Origin: Ptiloglossa arizonensis
Lineage: Eukaryota; Arthropoda; Insecta; Hymenoptera; Colletidae
Reading direction: 5' to 3'
NCBI RefSeq assembly: GCF_051014685.1
Contig: NC_135059.1
Coordinates: forward strand, 9,610,001-9,674,000
DNA length: 64,000 nt
The notes below the pieces were generated by a model, which saw only the letters and a program-made list of their open reading frames with translations, was not told the origin of the DNA and did not search any database. Below, in pieces: positions 26,107 to 38,995 of the stretch. Every line of letters begins with the position of its first letter. The first letter of the stretch is position 1. Position numbers and translations under genes: made by a program.

Positions 26107-26960
26107 CGGCTCGATCTCGATCGAGAATCGGGATCGAACACGACGAGTACAATTGATAGTTTCCAAGACGTACAAAGATACATTATTGTGTTTCAAATTA
26201 CAGGTTGTTGCGGAAATAAATGACGATCCTTTGATGTATTCAACACCTCCTGACGATAAAAATAGATCAGACTAACGAGATTGTTCAAAATCACTGCCTC
26301 GTGCTACGGAACGTATTTTCGATCTACGTTTTACGGACTCTCGAATACGTTCAAAAGGTTTTGATATATTTCGAATTCGGTCACGTACCGTGACCATCCT
26401 CTTTCTTGGTGTCACTGTATTGTCAGTAACATTATTTTCGTAAACTAAACTTTTCAGGTGACTCCATCAATGAAAATTCAGTGGATTCCTCCTCTGCCAA
26501 TTCAACGATCCGCACATCGAAAGGTACAAATTTTTTCAATATTCACTCACAAACAAAACACGTTTATATCTCTGAAAAAATTCCGGATAGGTGTCAATAT
26601 CACCTCTTTTCATCTTTAGAAAGTATATAATAAATCAAAGTTTGGTCAACTATTTTTGTAACATCTTATATACAGAATGGTAAGAAATGTTGGAACCAAA
26701 TTTACATTATGTTACTCGGATCAAATACATGAAAAAAGTTAACATAATTTTACGTCCGAAAATGCTTTATCTAAAAGACAGAAACTGTTATTTCAAAGAT
26801 ATTTATGATTTATTATAGCGGTTGTAGGTAAGTATCGTTTTTCTCTCTCTTTTACATTTTATTATTCTATTTCTGTTATTGTCATTTTCTGTTCTTGCGA
26901 GTCTCAATTGTTACTATTTGTCACTTTGCTTTCGTTCTCACTGTTCGACGGTTATTTTCA
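26107..26960. other. Non-coding spacer
   Basis: AT-rich. No gene, array or element was recognised. Confidence 0.4.
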
Positions 26961-27097
26961 TTGGATTGTTCGGAAAGTGATTTCGTTTTCCAAAATGGGG
27001 AATATATAATTCAGTAAAATGTTTGTACACTCTAAAGAAATCGTGTTTCATGTCCACCAAAAAAAAAAGAAACGAAATGACTTTTCGAACAACCCAA
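26961..27097. mobile_element. Mariner-like MITE, copy 3 (best preserved, 137 bp)
   Basis: The left end TTGGATTGTTCGGAAAGT is matched by the reverse complement of ACTTTTCGAACAACCCAA at the right end. A TA follows the right end. The internal motifs are CCAAAATGGGGAATATATAA, AAATGTTTGTACACTCTAAA and TCGTGTTTCAT. The end sequence and TA preference suggest mobilisation by a mariner-class transposase. None is encoded here. Confidence 0.8.
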
Positions 27098-29546
27098 TAT
27101 ATTCTTTGTAACACAAAGGGTTTCGCACACAATTTCGCTTCGTTGAAATTGAAAATAACAGAAACGAATACTATAAAAGCAACCAACGTAACGATGAAAA
27201 AGCTACGGAGAGTCTTTCAAGAACTCCATCGGTAAAGAACGTCGATGATCTCACCTTGGTACCCTAAATGTTAAGACTATCGCTCATGAGAAGCGCTCGT
27301 GAAGGTACACAGCATTAGACTGCATCAAAATCCGTGAAGCCGTGTGCTACAAGACTAAACGTTGAAGCTTCCCAAATATCGATCCAACTTTCACAGTCAT
27401 TAATTACCTTTAAATTCATAATTTCCTACGAGACGTCAAAGATTGACTAACAGCCGCTAATTTTAATTACGGTCCCTGTCGACGTGCTCCTCCCTCCCCA
27501 ATCGACTGTTTCGTTCATTTGTTTATTCCTTTCTCCGCGATATCTTAAACATCTCGGTACCTCGACCCCACCATGGTGTTTCACCATCGAATCACATTTG
27601 TCCAGTGTCAATCCAAACGTAGAAACTCACGAGCACGTTGTATTAACAATCGCTGAATTTACCCGAGAACTATTTAAAAGTATTCAAAAGTGGCGAAGGT
27701 CTGAAACATTTATCGAAGCGGTGGCCTGGAAAGGTCAGACAGTGGAAGTCGGATAAAAGAAACTGAATAATGGAGAGTCTGGACGAACGTGGCGGCAAGG
27801 GTTAACAGTGGTGGCCCTCCTGTGACCTTAACCCTTTGACGAAACATATTTCGAGTAGCTCGCTTCGTTGCGCGAAGCACCCTTTCGTTTGTTTGTGCCT
27901 TAAAGCGGAACGAACGAATCGCGGTCTTCGATACGCGATAAGTCACGAACACGTGCACCAACGGTTCCACGATTACCCTGTTAACTTCTCTGCTATTGGC
28001 GCGTTCGTTCTCCAAAGAACTCGAATCGCTTTTCTTGATCTCTTTCCCTCCAAATTTCCACCAAGCACAAAACTCGGTACTGTTCTTTCGAACGATGAAA
28101 CTCGGTGGTTCTTTCGGTAAATTTATCGAAGAATATTCTTCGACGTATCGTGTACCAGTGTATCGTACAATTTATATACGTATTTTGTATTCAGAGAACA
28201 CAAAATGGTGATCGATGGTACGAGAGATACTCTAGTCATTTTATGAAAAAGTACAATACACGAGAAAATATCAAATCAAATTTCATCGAGAAATTTTCTA
28301 GACTGTATAATTTTGTCCTGTTTCGACTGGAAGAGAAAGAGGAAGGTTCAGAGAGTGATTCTACTCACCAAGATGATTAGAAAGTATTTTACCAACGTAT
28401 ATCCCATGTACCTTAGTGTCAGTTCTTTTTTTCAATATTTCCTTCGATCATCCACAGCTCGAAAACTAAGATACTCACACAGAACACACTTTCATAGAAC
28501 ACTTGCCCCATTGTACTCATCTCAGTAGACAGATTCACCCTTTGAATTACAAATATGTGTCTCCGACAGATTCCAAATATCTCGAACACTCGTAAATTTG
28601 TCAAATAGTACACAGAACACCACGTTCACGAGGCAATCGAATCACGTGCCATAGTCACGCGAGACCCTGTTACTAGAACTGTTCAATTTCGTTCGTCAGA
28701 AATACGTACACTTATGTAAATTCTGTCCAGTTTAACGTAGAAATCGGCCGTCCCATTTACGAGAAACTATTTACAACGGGAGAAGTGTAAAGTTCACAGT
28801 CATTAGACCGGCGATCAACACGCTAAGAAGGTATTACGCTCGTAACGCGGCAGCCGAGATTTTTATTAAGATCCGGTGCTCATTAACGTGGGAACAAGGA
28901 CAACGGTCACGCGACCACGAACGAAATTAAAACGAATAACCAGGTGGACGTTTCATCGTCCTTGTCGTCATCGTCATCGACCAGCTGAAGTTCCACGGAT
29001 CCTCGAAAACCGTGTCTCCGCGTTATTAGGTTCGGAGCGTCGTTTGCGATGCGAGAGTCCCGACATCGTTACGGTAACGTCGTTAGAATCGTAGAAAGGA
29101 TTATAGCGAGTTGCGCGGGACGTCTTTTGTCAGCTACGTGTAAACGCGCGAGACAAATTACTGCCCGGATATTCCGGAAATTACGTAAGAAGACGACACG
29201 GGAGCGAGTTTCACGGAATTTCGTGCACCACGATCGGTGTCCCAAGTCCCAATTTACCGTGGTTGCGAGAACAAGCCCCAAATTCGACCGAAACTATTCC
29301 GAATCGGTTTCGATACGTTCCACGATTCGACGATTCTCCACCGGTCGAGATTTCTACGATTTTCTAAATCAATAATCCGATTCTCGTGGCGAACGTGCCA
29401 CCGTGATCCTACCCCACTTCCGGAAATAGAGTATTTCTCGGTGAATATTCGTGTAATCACGGATGTGACACCTTCTGAGAGAATTAAACGAAAGTATGGA
29501 ATGTACAAGGGCTGACGAAATTATTGAAAACGCTTTTTTAAAAAAC
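27098..29546. other. Non-coding stretch, no gene recognised
   Basis: GC-richer patches lie at about 27480-28100 and 28870-29420, with overlapping short open frames on both strands. None has a plausible start together with a domain signature. Confidence 0.4.
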
Positions 29547-29732
29547 TTTCGATAAAGTTTTTGTCGTTTTCTTCGTTGTAAAGAAACAACTACTGTTTAT
29601 TTGAAATTCGGTCGAGAAGAAAATGTATTCTTATATTCGTAACTACGTATAGTAACGATCGTTGCACGAGACTCGGATCTAGTGAGGAGAATAAGATTCG
29701 AAATTTTGTAAAAATTGTCTTTTGCTTTTTTA

Positions 29733-29910
29733 TTAATATCAACGCAACCAACGAGAATATTGTTTTGTCTAATTTGAGTAATTCGTTAGGTTCGATATGT
29801 CGTGATGTGAATAATGATACGTATATACGTAACGTAAGATTATGTATGAAAATTGCAAACGAAACGTAGTCTTGGTTTGCATATAACGCGTAAGAGTAAA
29901 CATTTGATGA
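29733..29910. repeat. Dispersed repeat, shared with 62455-62610
   Basis: ATATCAACGCAACCAACGAG, GTAAGATTATGTATG and CGAAACGTAGTCTTGGTTTG occur in the same order as ATATCAACGCAACGAACAGG, GTAAGATTATGTCTTG and CGAAACATAATGTTTGC at 62466-62575. The two are diverged copies of an unidentified element. Confidence 0.5.
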
Positions 29911-30329
29911 TTGTACCGCGAATTACTGGACACTCTGTATATCATCGCTCTCGAAAGAGTTCGGTATAAATTGCGGTCTGTTACGTACAGGCTAAGTTGC
30001 TATATAAATCATCCCAGCATGGCGTACTTAGTGATCTCGTTTGATTCCAATGATACGAGAAAATGTTTCGGACATGATTTTAATAGCTTTCGCGTAGAAA
30101 CACAGGAGCATAAGAATTCATTTCAACGGTCGGAATTGCAGAACAGAGATCCGGGCACTCGTACACAATTTCAGGATAAATAAATTACAATTGGACATAT
30201 TTTACTTAACTGTGTGAAATATTCCGAATTCTGAAAATAAATATCGATCGAGATACCAATAGAAGATAATAAATTAGTGTTCGAAAGATACAATATCTTT
30301 CGATAAAAGTTAATCGAATTATTTAATCA

Positions 30330-30800
30330 TTGTTAACGATTACCTGGGTAGAGTTAACGTAACGCGATATATAAAAATAAGGAATCAGTTTTAATTGTTA
30401 CGGAACAATATTTCTACCGTATTGCAAGCTTTTCCTATGTTTTAAGTATAAATTATAATAGTAACTATTACTCGTACAGTAGAAATATTGTGTTATAACA
30501 ATTAAAATTAATTACTTTCTTTTTATCTGATACGGTAGCCTTGCATTAACCGTACACAGGTAATTATTATTACTACGCTAAGTTTAATAATAACTACCTA
30601 TATTATTATTAAACTAATGATTAATTACCTAGTAATTATTATTAGTACACTCGGTTTAATAATAATTACCTAGGTACGATTGACGTAACGCTGTACAATA
30701 CATAAAGAAACGAATTAGCTATAATTGTTATAGCACAATGTTTCTACCATATTACAAAACTCTCCTGTATTATAACTTTAAGTTGATATTATACTATAGG
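30330..30800. repeat. Composite AT-rich inverted and direct repeat block
   Basis: A hairpin spans 30388-30510, with arms of about 33 bp around AATATTTCTACCGTA and TAGAAATATT. Three alternating copies of a TAATAATAATTACCT-type inverted motif lie at 30558-30672. A direct repeat of about 110 bp (TTACCT...AACGTAACGC...AATTGTTA...TTTCTACC) starts at 30341 and again at 30667. It looks like nested or rearranged fold-back elements. Confidence 0.6.
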
Positions 30801-30877
30801 TTGATACAAATATTAATTTATTATATAGATTTCTTTCGTAAAATATTTCGTTACTAATTGTCAACCTCAAACACTAG

Positions 30878-31087
30878 ATTGTTCGATTAGTTTTGTCGTT
30901 TTCTTCCATTGTAAAGAAAAAACTATGACACTCTAACTTTGAACAACTGTAAATATACGAACGAGTCGACAGATCTACACAAAGCTTCACAAATGTTCGT
31001 CAAACAGTAGTACTCTTCTTAAAAAAATAAAACGAACCTAATAGCTCCGTTTTTCATCTCACGACAAAACTTATCGAACAACCTATT
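30878..31087. mobile_element. Small TIR element, about 210 bp
   Basis: The left end TAGATTGTTCGATTAGTTTT is matched in reverse complement by AAAACTTATCGAACAACCTA at the right. It continues inward with GTCGT and ACGAC. The same ends, internally duplicated, form the tandem units at 21742-21905, and a partial copy is visible at about 29547-29620. It is non-coding. Confidence 0.65.
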
Positions 31088-31734
31088 GATTCCTCAAAAA
31101 TCAGTGTCACGAGTGACAATGAAAACGGGTTTACGTGCAAATTCGTATATTGACGAAATTATAAATTAAAATCCACCCTCTCGCTGTTCCTTCGAGAAGA
31201 AAATCCCAAGAATTACCCATCTTTTGTCCTGTTACGAGCGTACACGCCCTTAAAGAATCAGAATTTCGAATCAAACGGTCCATCGAATCGATTAGGTGCT
31301 GGATCGTGCACCGTTTCGAAGAATAATGCGTTCGTAACTGTTTGGTTAATTTTATGGCGCACATTCATGAAGCAGCCGTTACATTCTTGTCCCGGTGAAC
31401 TAAAATTCCATGAAGCCCTCGATTAATTTGCCACCGGGCGATTAAATAATCCGCAATTAAGAGCTCGTCTTAAATTAACGGGGAATTTTTACAGGGTGGG
31501 TGATAAATTTTTTGCCGCGATAAATCGTACCGTTGTCTCGCACCGAAGCGGTTTCCATTATTCGAAATCCCGTTTAAACGCGTTTCCGACTAATACACTG
31601 ATTGCAATAATATCGCGGCTAATGCAGCTGGATCTGCACGCGAATCGAGAACAGAACCGCCGCGATATATACAGGGTGTCCCCGACATTTCTCTGCAAAC
31701 TTCGCTAAAGTGTTTTCCACGGTTACACGTAACA
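31088..31734. other. Non-coding spacer with 'cagggtgtcc' element ends
   Basis: No gene was recognised. TTTACAGGGTGGGTGATAAA at about 31489 and ATATACAGGGTGTCCCCGAC at about 31668 resemble the short terminal motifs of hymenopteran transposons. They bracket about 190 bp of unique sequence. Confidence 0.4.
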
Positions 31735-32540
31735 CGAGAATGTTATTGTAAGTGAACACAGATTCATAAGTGCCTCACAAACTTAATTTTGTTAAATTTG
31801 AACACAATAGGAGTTAAACGTTACACGAGAATGTTATTGTACTGGAACACAAATTCATAAGTGCTTTACAAACTTAATTTCGTTAAGTTTAAACACAATA
31901 CGAGTTAAACGTAACGGTTGAACGTAATACGAGAATGTTATTATAGATGAACACATATTCATAAGTGCTTCACAAACTTAATTTCGTTAAGTTTGAACAC
32001 AATACGAGTTAAACGTAACACGAGAATGTTATTGTACTGGAACACAGATTCATAAGTGCCTCACAAACTTAATTTTGTTAAATTTGAACACAATAGGAGT
32101 TAAACGTAACACGAGAATGTTATTGTACTGGAACACAGATTCATACGTGCTTTACGAACTTGATTTCGTTAAGTTTGAACACAATAGGAGTTAAACGTAA
32201 CACGAGAATGTTATTGTGCTGGAACACAGATTCATAAGTGCTTTACAAACTTAATTTCGTTAAGTTTGAACACAATAGGAGTTAAACGTAACACGAGAAT
32301 GTTATTGTACTGGAACACAGATTCATAAGTGCTTCACAAACTTAATTTCGTTAAGTTTGAACACAATAGGAGTTAAACGTAACACGAAAATGTTATTGTA
32401 GATGAACACAGATTCATAAGTGCTTCACAAACTTAATTTCGTTAAGTTTGAACATAATACGAGTTAAACGTAACACGAGAATGACTTTAAACGTAACGGT
32501 TGAACATAATACGAGAATGTTATTGTACGTGAACACAGAT
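31735..32540. repeat. 91-bp minisatellite, about nine units
   Basis: CGAGAATGTT (or variant) falls at 31735, 31826, 31930, 32021, 32112, 32203, 32294, 32385 and 32476. The spacing is 91 bp except for one 104-bp unit that contains a 13-bp internal duplication (GTAACGGTTGAAC). Units include ACACAGATTCATAAGTGCTT and CGTTAAGTTTGAACACAATA. Confidence 0.93.
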
Positions 32541-32835
32541 TCATAAGTGCTTCACAAACTTGATTTTTCTTAAGGTAAACATTCTTTGTTCTGTTCGATC
32601 GATTAAGAAGTGCTTCACAAACTTGATTTTTCTTAAGGTTAACATTTTCTATTCTATTCGATCATTTAAGAAGTGCTTCACAAACTTGATTTTTCTTAAG
32701 GTTAACATTTTCTGTTCTGTTCGATCGCTTCACAAACTTGATTTTCCTTAAGGTAAACATTCTCTGTTCTATTCAATCGCTTAAGAAATGCTTCACAATT
32801 TAATTTTTCTTAAGGTAAACATTTTCTGTTCCATA
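32541..32835. repeat. 63-bp minisatellite adjoining the 91-bp array
   Basis: CTTCACAA falls at 32550, 32613, 32676, 32728 and 32790 (spacings 63, 63, 52 and 62). The unit keeps the AGTGCTTCACAAACTTGATT segment of the 91-bp monomer but replaces the rest with CTTAAGGTAAACATT and CTGTTCGATCG. The second array therefore grew from the end of the first. Confidence 0.9.
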
Positions 32836-33666
32836 TCGATCGATGAAATACGATACAAAGTCGTTTTCCATTCAAGATTTCCTCATCGAAGAAATTTCCC
32901 TCAACGAAAAGAATATTTTTTACCTCGATTGAAACTCGACACGCAGATGAAAATTCCTCGAATCGTTACGTCCTCTCTCGAAGCTGTTTCATTTCTGAAT
33001 GTTTTTTACCAACCTTGGATAACCTTCAACCGTAAATAATTATATTCGTCGCGAGAGATTCGAACTTGAATGCTTATTATCGATCGTGGTTAACATTGAC
33101 GAAGTTTGCGCAAATACTTGCGCGGCACCCTGTACAAAACCGTTTCACAGCGCAGGAAATAAAACAGGGAAACAAATTGATAAAATGTACGCAGCGTACG
33201 AGAAATAGGGTGTGGTAGAACCGTTGCGAAACGGCATAAAAATCGAGTAATTTTTCAACGGAAAATCGATCCGCGGAGAGCGATATTTAGATACGATGAG
33301 TATTTCGGTTGAACAACAGCTATTGTTTAACGCGCATCGATCAGGGGTGTAGTTTTTCAGCGGCTGGCGAGATATTTATCAATCACGTCGGGACGATAAA
33401 ATTTGATCGTGGCGCAGATCACGACGTATAACGTTTAAACAATCGCGTTCCAGGTTTTGATATTGGATTCGGAGCAGTCGCCGCGAATTTTAACGAACGA
33501 ACTGTGGAAATTACTTCAACAAATTTCGAAAGGGTACAATGACGACGAAAAAACAAAAAAAACAAATACACATGGGTGGAAATATTCCGATGATCGCCTA
33601 ACAAACGAATTAATGTTTATTGAAAACTCGCAAGGTTTCCATCGGTGATTCTCCAAACATGTTCTA
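32836..33666. other. Non-coding spacer
   Basis: AT-rich with GC-richer parts near 33100-33450. A CACCCTGTAC motif at about 33127 is another inverted 'cagggtg' element end. No gene was recognised. Confidence 0.4.
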
Positions 33667-33875
33667 TTGGGTTGTTAGAAAAATTATTTCTATTACGAGA
33701 ATCTATTCTATTATAGAGTAGTAGAATATTACTACGAGTAATTATTCTATTACGCATTGAAAGTTTTCCAAAATGGAGAATATATAATTTAATCAAATGT
33801 TTGTACACTCTGAACAAATTGTGTTTCATTTTCACCAAAAAAATAAAAAAACGAAATGACTTTCCGAACGATCCT
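33667..33875. mobile_element. Mariner-like MITE family, copy 4
   Basis: It starts TTGGGTTGTTAGAAAAATTA after a TA (33665-33666). It then has a variable TA-rich insert (ATTCTATTATAGAGTAGTAG), followed by the family core TCCAAAATGGAGAATATATA and GTTTGTACACTCTGAACAAA, and ends CGAAATGACTTTCCGAACGA. Confidence 0.7.
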
Positions 33876-35502
33876 TTTCCAAACTAATATTTCGGAGGTT
33901 TTCACGCATTTTGAAAGGTAGCTCTTTTTTTATTCTTAAAAAAAAGAAAGAAGAGAGGATTTCTACGCTCAAGATTTGAATTTGTAAATGCGTATTACTC
34001 GTGAACAACTGTATACAAAATTCTTTAAATGGAAATTGAGCTGTTTCGAGGGAGACTGCTGCACAGAGTTGTATCGTGGTCACTTTATTTACTGTTATCT
34101 ATTGTTTAAGTATTAATTATTTATAATGCATTAAAAGTGGTATGATTACCATTTGAAAAAACTTATATGACCTTCGTGTAACCTTCACACGTTCAGAAGA
34201 ACTAATTACAGGAGGTTATGTTCACCACGATACCCTTCGATTTCTTTTTGAAGCATTTTCTATACAATGGCTACTTTACGAGTAATTTCCATTTACAAAT
34301 TGAAATAAAACACCCTGTACATTGCAAACTATACTCCAATTATTCAAATAAAATCTAGGAACGAGTTTGTCAAATGAAATAAGCGGTATATTTGAAACGA
34401 TGCAGAAGAAAATGTATATATACAGTTGCTAAAATTCAACGATTAACGCGTCGATAGGAGAAAAATGTTTAAGTTAATCGTATCTCTCTATTAAAAAATC
34501 TTCTTCCACGACCTTCTTCAATTGCAAGACACGCTCCCATGGGCGTCGCGTTCCCCACTTTGGAAAATACTGTTCCAGACTGTCGAGTCTCCACGGACTT
34601 GCGAAACTTTCGACTTTAAATTCCTTTGAGGTACTTTTACCTAGCGTAGCTTGTTCTATTTTTTTTTTTTTTTTTTTTTTTAAATGACCAACGCGAAGAA
34701 AAATTAACGCCCTCCTTTCGTACAATGCCGCAGAGACGCAATCTCGGCCGGCAATCTGTCATTTCGAGCATGTCGTGCGACGAGAAGAAAATAAAATTTT
34801 CTCCCTGACCTTGGAAAGCAGTCGAGAGTCGTCAAACCGGGAAATCGGTAGCTCGATCGTCCACGAATATTCATGAGATCCTGGCACGCGACTTTATCGC
34901 GCGATTACCGAGGAATTCAACTACTCGATTCGGTGATCAACGCGGTGAACACGTGGCAGCCTCGTGTAACACGGAGCGACCGTGCAGTACGAGTCGAGGT
35001 CTCGACGACAAAATTTCGATTCGATTTCGCGCGATTCGTTCGCGTTAACGAGTCACGATCGATCGTTTATTAACATATTCGTCGACGTTGACGCGATTTC
35101 ACTTGAAAATTATTTTGTTTGAGCGTCTTTGATGCGCGTTGGGTGGATACAAATTTTGATAGGCAATGTAAATGCATAATTTACGTATAATGAGTGCAGA
35201 TAGTAAATATAAGTGATGAATATAAATATTACGAATAATACGAATATAAATGTGTATAAATTGATGAATGATAAAATATTGGAAATGATAATATATAAAT
35301 TTCATTGAGGTTATGTAACGCACATGTACTCAACGGTCAGAGTGTAACGTAAAAAAGTTTTTAATGGAATCTTAATCCATTGTTTCAATCTTCAGATATT
35401 CATGACCTTCGAAACTTCTTTATCTTTAATTATTCTGCTTACCTTGTTTATAGTACATGTTTGTACTCTTTTGGCTCTTAGTGACTCGATGCTATATTTA
35501 TT
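33876..35502. other. Non-coding stretch including a 23-nt poly(T) run
   Basis: Poly(T) occupies 34659-34681. A CACCCTGTAC motif lies at about 34311. A CG-richer patch at about 34720-35090 has a 66-codon open frame of no recognisable family. Confidence 0.5.
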
Positions 35503-35745
35503 TATATGTATATATATTATATGTATTATAAATGTTTAAATATATTGTATATATTATAAATATTTAAATATATTATATATATTATAAAGGTTTGAATATA
35601 TTATATGTATTATAAATGTTTGAATATATTATATGTATTATAAATGTTTGAATATATTATATGTATTATAAATGTTTGAATATATAATATATATTATAAA
35701 TGTTTAAATATATTATATATATTATAAATGTTTAAGTATATACAC
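35503..35745. repeat. 28-bp AT-rich tandem repeat
   Basis: TATTATATGTATTATAAATG followed by TTTGAATA is repeated about eight times with a 28-bp spacing (for example GAATATATTA at 35594 and 35622). The tract is almost pure A/T. Confidence 0.9.
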
Positions 35746-37669
35746 ATTTGATACATCTTCGTGTGTAGGCAATAAAGACATAAAACAGAAAGAGGGAAAA
35801 TAAAATAAGTGCCTAGCCCGTGTAATGATAATGAAAGAATAAAACACGCGAATTAGATTACATTAATTACTACAACCGGTTTAATAATATGTTACACGCG
35901 CCTTACATAAATACTTACCGTACGTACAACACGTTATATTACTCTTATTATCGCTGCACTGCGGACTTTATCCATTTATGGCGTATGCGAGTACGAAACA
36001 CGTATGCTGACTTGTATGCAGAATATATTCACTTATGCAAAATGATATATTAATATTATCGTACCTATGTGTTCATTTCTGAAATATATTCCCCGAGCAT
36101 CGTGCTCGGTTGTTTCTACGGTAATTCTCCATTTCAAGTGAGAAAATCGGGAAACGCCGGTACATTTGAAAGCGAGATGTTGCGAACCTTCCAACGAACA
36201 TGGTGAACGGTTATACTTAAGAGTGAGCGAGATAGAGCATCGTTGAGCGAGCCTCGCATTATGTGCGTTCGGTGGTCGTACACCTATTTGTGTATCGATA
36301 TCTCAAAAATAATGCGAAATTAACATTTTTACAATTTATATAAATGTTTTTACATTTTATGTAATATCTGATTGGAGTATTTTTATCAAAAGGTAAAATT
36401 ATAAAAATGAATCCAATGACAAGCTCGTTCGAAGATTTACGTATTTGAGGAATTTTCAAACAAGTGAACGTTCGAACTCGTTTTCATTTTTGGTTCTTCG
36501 AACGATTAAGTATAATAAAAAAAAGGTACAATGAAAAATATAGAAATCTTCTAGGTTTTACGTTACGTGTAAAGGTATGTGTTATTCCCGTGTAGAGACA
36601 TTTTATCAATTTATATTTAAAAAGAAAAAAAATAATACATATAGTGGATTTTAAAAGCTCTCTGAAGTTTAATCTTCTCGGAGATTATAAATTTAGCATT
36701 TTCACTGCTTATCGTAATGGATAAATTTAGTGGAATTTCATGCAACAGGTAGTTATATGCGTGATATTTTTAAACAAAATTTTAAAAAATTTTTTTATAG
36801 AAGTTTTAAAGGGATATTTCCATTTGATATATCCGTGGAAATTTTTAACGAAGAAACTACCGGAGCGATTGTTTTAAATTCGTCACGGTTGGACCGACTG
36901 TTGCAAAATTATTTACGAATTTTCATACTTTATTACGATTACTATAATTCTTGTTTCCATGACTGGTAGGATTTATCTCTCTTGGATACATAAATCCACG
37001 AACGTTTTAATCTATAAGAGTGTGGCTATCGTAACTAGAAAATACACATACAGAATGCGATATGACAAAGTGGTCATCCTCTGAAGACAAAATATCGATT
37101 TTCTCGCCCAGATATCGACTTTATTCCGATACGAGCCACGAGCAGATATCTACTTTGTATACGCGCGTTAAATTTGAATCGATTCATCCGCTACTGGAGA
37201 AAAATCGTGACAGCGAATCGAAAAAAGAAACACGCTTTCAAGAAAAACGCTTTTTAAAGCATCGCGTGCACTTTAAACGCGCGTAATAATATACACGAGT
37301 GCGTGAAACTCTTCATCCGCTGTACTTGCCCCATAAAGGGGAAACATTAAGAAAATCTCGTTAAAAAAAATCGATCTTTTCGAGCCGATAAATAAGAATA
37401 CCCCCTACTACGTTCGTTCGCGTAGTCCTAATTAGGTCAACGAGGACAAAAATACGTTTTGCGCGATGTTCCATGTACCGAAGCCAACCAGAGTGTATTC
37501 TTCGTTTAATCAAACGGAATAAAAATTGTGAAACAAATACGGGAAGCAATCATTCCTCCCTTCTCGATCTATATCATTTTTCTACGCTAACAAGAGACAT
37601 CGTTTAAGTGTAAATCGCCGATTTCGATGGAAAATATTTTACACGTATTTCTTTTCTTTTTTATTATCC
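35746..37669. other. Non-coding stretch, no gene recognised
   Basis: AT-rich with occasional CG-richer patches. Short open frames only, without family signatures. Confidence 0.4.
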
Positions 37670-37925
37670 ATATTTAAGGGATGAAATCAATCCTCAAAGT
37701 TGGGAGCGAAAAAACATTTTCCTCGATATTTCAAAGAAGTGATTTCGAAAGTGAGAAGAAACTGTTTTTTCGTCTACAACTTTCAGAGCTGATTTCAACC
37801 CCTAGATATAAATAATAATAGATTTAAAAAAATATTTTAAGTGTCAAGTATTTTTCGAAGAAACTATATCGCGTGCAAGTTTCGTTAAAATCGACGATTC
37901 ACACTTAAGGGTCCCTTGTAAGAGG
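37670..37925. repeat. Dispersed repeat, second copy of 21310-21480
   Basis: It shares TTTCAGAGCTGATTTCAACC, CAAGTTTCGTTAAAATCG and GGTCCCTTGTAAG in the same order with 21310-21480. The 5' part, with GGGATGAAATCAATCC, is more complete here. Confidence 0.5.
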
Positions 37926-38565
37926 GTTCCAAGTGAACCCGAATATTGAACTATAAAATTAACTTTCCATCTCTGCAATCTTTATTTACATATCGACCAA
38001 GATGGAATAATTACTCCTTTGTTCGTTTAACGAAGAACGAACAACTCTATCCGATTCTATTTTGGATCAGGGATGCAAATTGCTTCCAAATCTTTTCCAG
38101 CGATTTGATTTCGGTGTTCGGGCCGGAATAAAGGCTGCACAACATCGAAAGTTAATGAAAACGATAACGATGACATCGAACGCGACATAATGTTCGGCGT
38201 AGTCGCCCTTAATTACTCCCCGTTACACTTTCCTCGCGTAATTCCGTTTTGGTTAATGCTGGCTGCGCATAGGGCGATGCATTATTCGGTTAACAGCAGC
38301 AGTATGTGAATTTATGCGCGTATTATAATCCTACAGCTTGTTGATGTAATTATCGGCAGCGGAGCGTCGTTTGACCTCGTTAATGTTGCAACGTTCGTTT
38401 TCAAGGAGCGTTCCGTTGAAATTCTCCCGATAATATTCTTAATTCGAGAGAAATTGAAAGTTGCCGGTGGTTCGTTACGCGTCGTTAAATAATAATCCAT
38501 CGAGAACTTCCACGACGCAAATTCGATAAATAAAATATAAAAGAAAGAGACTCGAAAACGTCTGT
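37926..38565. other. Non-coding spacer
   Basis: No gene, array or element was recognised. Confidence 0.4.
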
Positions 38566-38995
38566 TAAAATTATACGTTCTGAATTTGCAAAATCGAAAG
38601 AGTTTACAAATACAGCAGCAGTCCCAATTCGGAAAGTCATTTCGTTTTTTGTTTTTTTTTTTTGGTGAAAATGAAACTCGATTTTTTTAGAGTAAACATT
38701 TTATTTTATTATATATTATACGTTCTAAATTTGCAAAATCGAAAGAGTTTACAAAGATTATTGGTGAATATTTCTTGTTATGTAAAAATGATCAGTAGTA
38801 TACCTATCTAGTGAAAATATGTCGTGAGTGAGATATTGAATTTAATTAGAAATAAAATACAGGAGCAGTCCTAATTCGGAAAGTCATTTCGTTTTCTTTT
38901 GGTGAAAATGAAACTAGATTTTTTTAGAGTAAACATTTGATTAAATTATATATTGTCCATTTTGGAGAACTGAATGACTTACCGAACAACCGAAT
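38566..38995. mobile_element. Mariner-like MITE copies 5 and 6 within a local duplication
   Basis: Two MITE copies, 38628-38720 (truncated) and 38873-38995, each begin AATTCGGAAAGTCATTTCG and contain GGTGAAAATGAAACT and TTTTTTAGAGTAAACATTT. The second ends ACTTACCGAACAACCGAA. The flanking GCAAAATCGAAAGAGTTTAC and AGCAGTCC(C/T)AATTCGG are also duplicated, so the MITE plus its left flank was copied as a unit of about 150-245 bp. Confidence 0.75.

Noticed and set aside
25650..26183. 177-codon minus-strand frame
   Set aside because: It crosses two tandem MITE units and a purine-rich run. The apparent internal repeat is the DNA duplication.
31735..32540. Regular repeats considered as a CRISPR array
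   Set aside because: Units are contiguous and similar along their whole length, with no unique spacers, and the host is eukaryotic.
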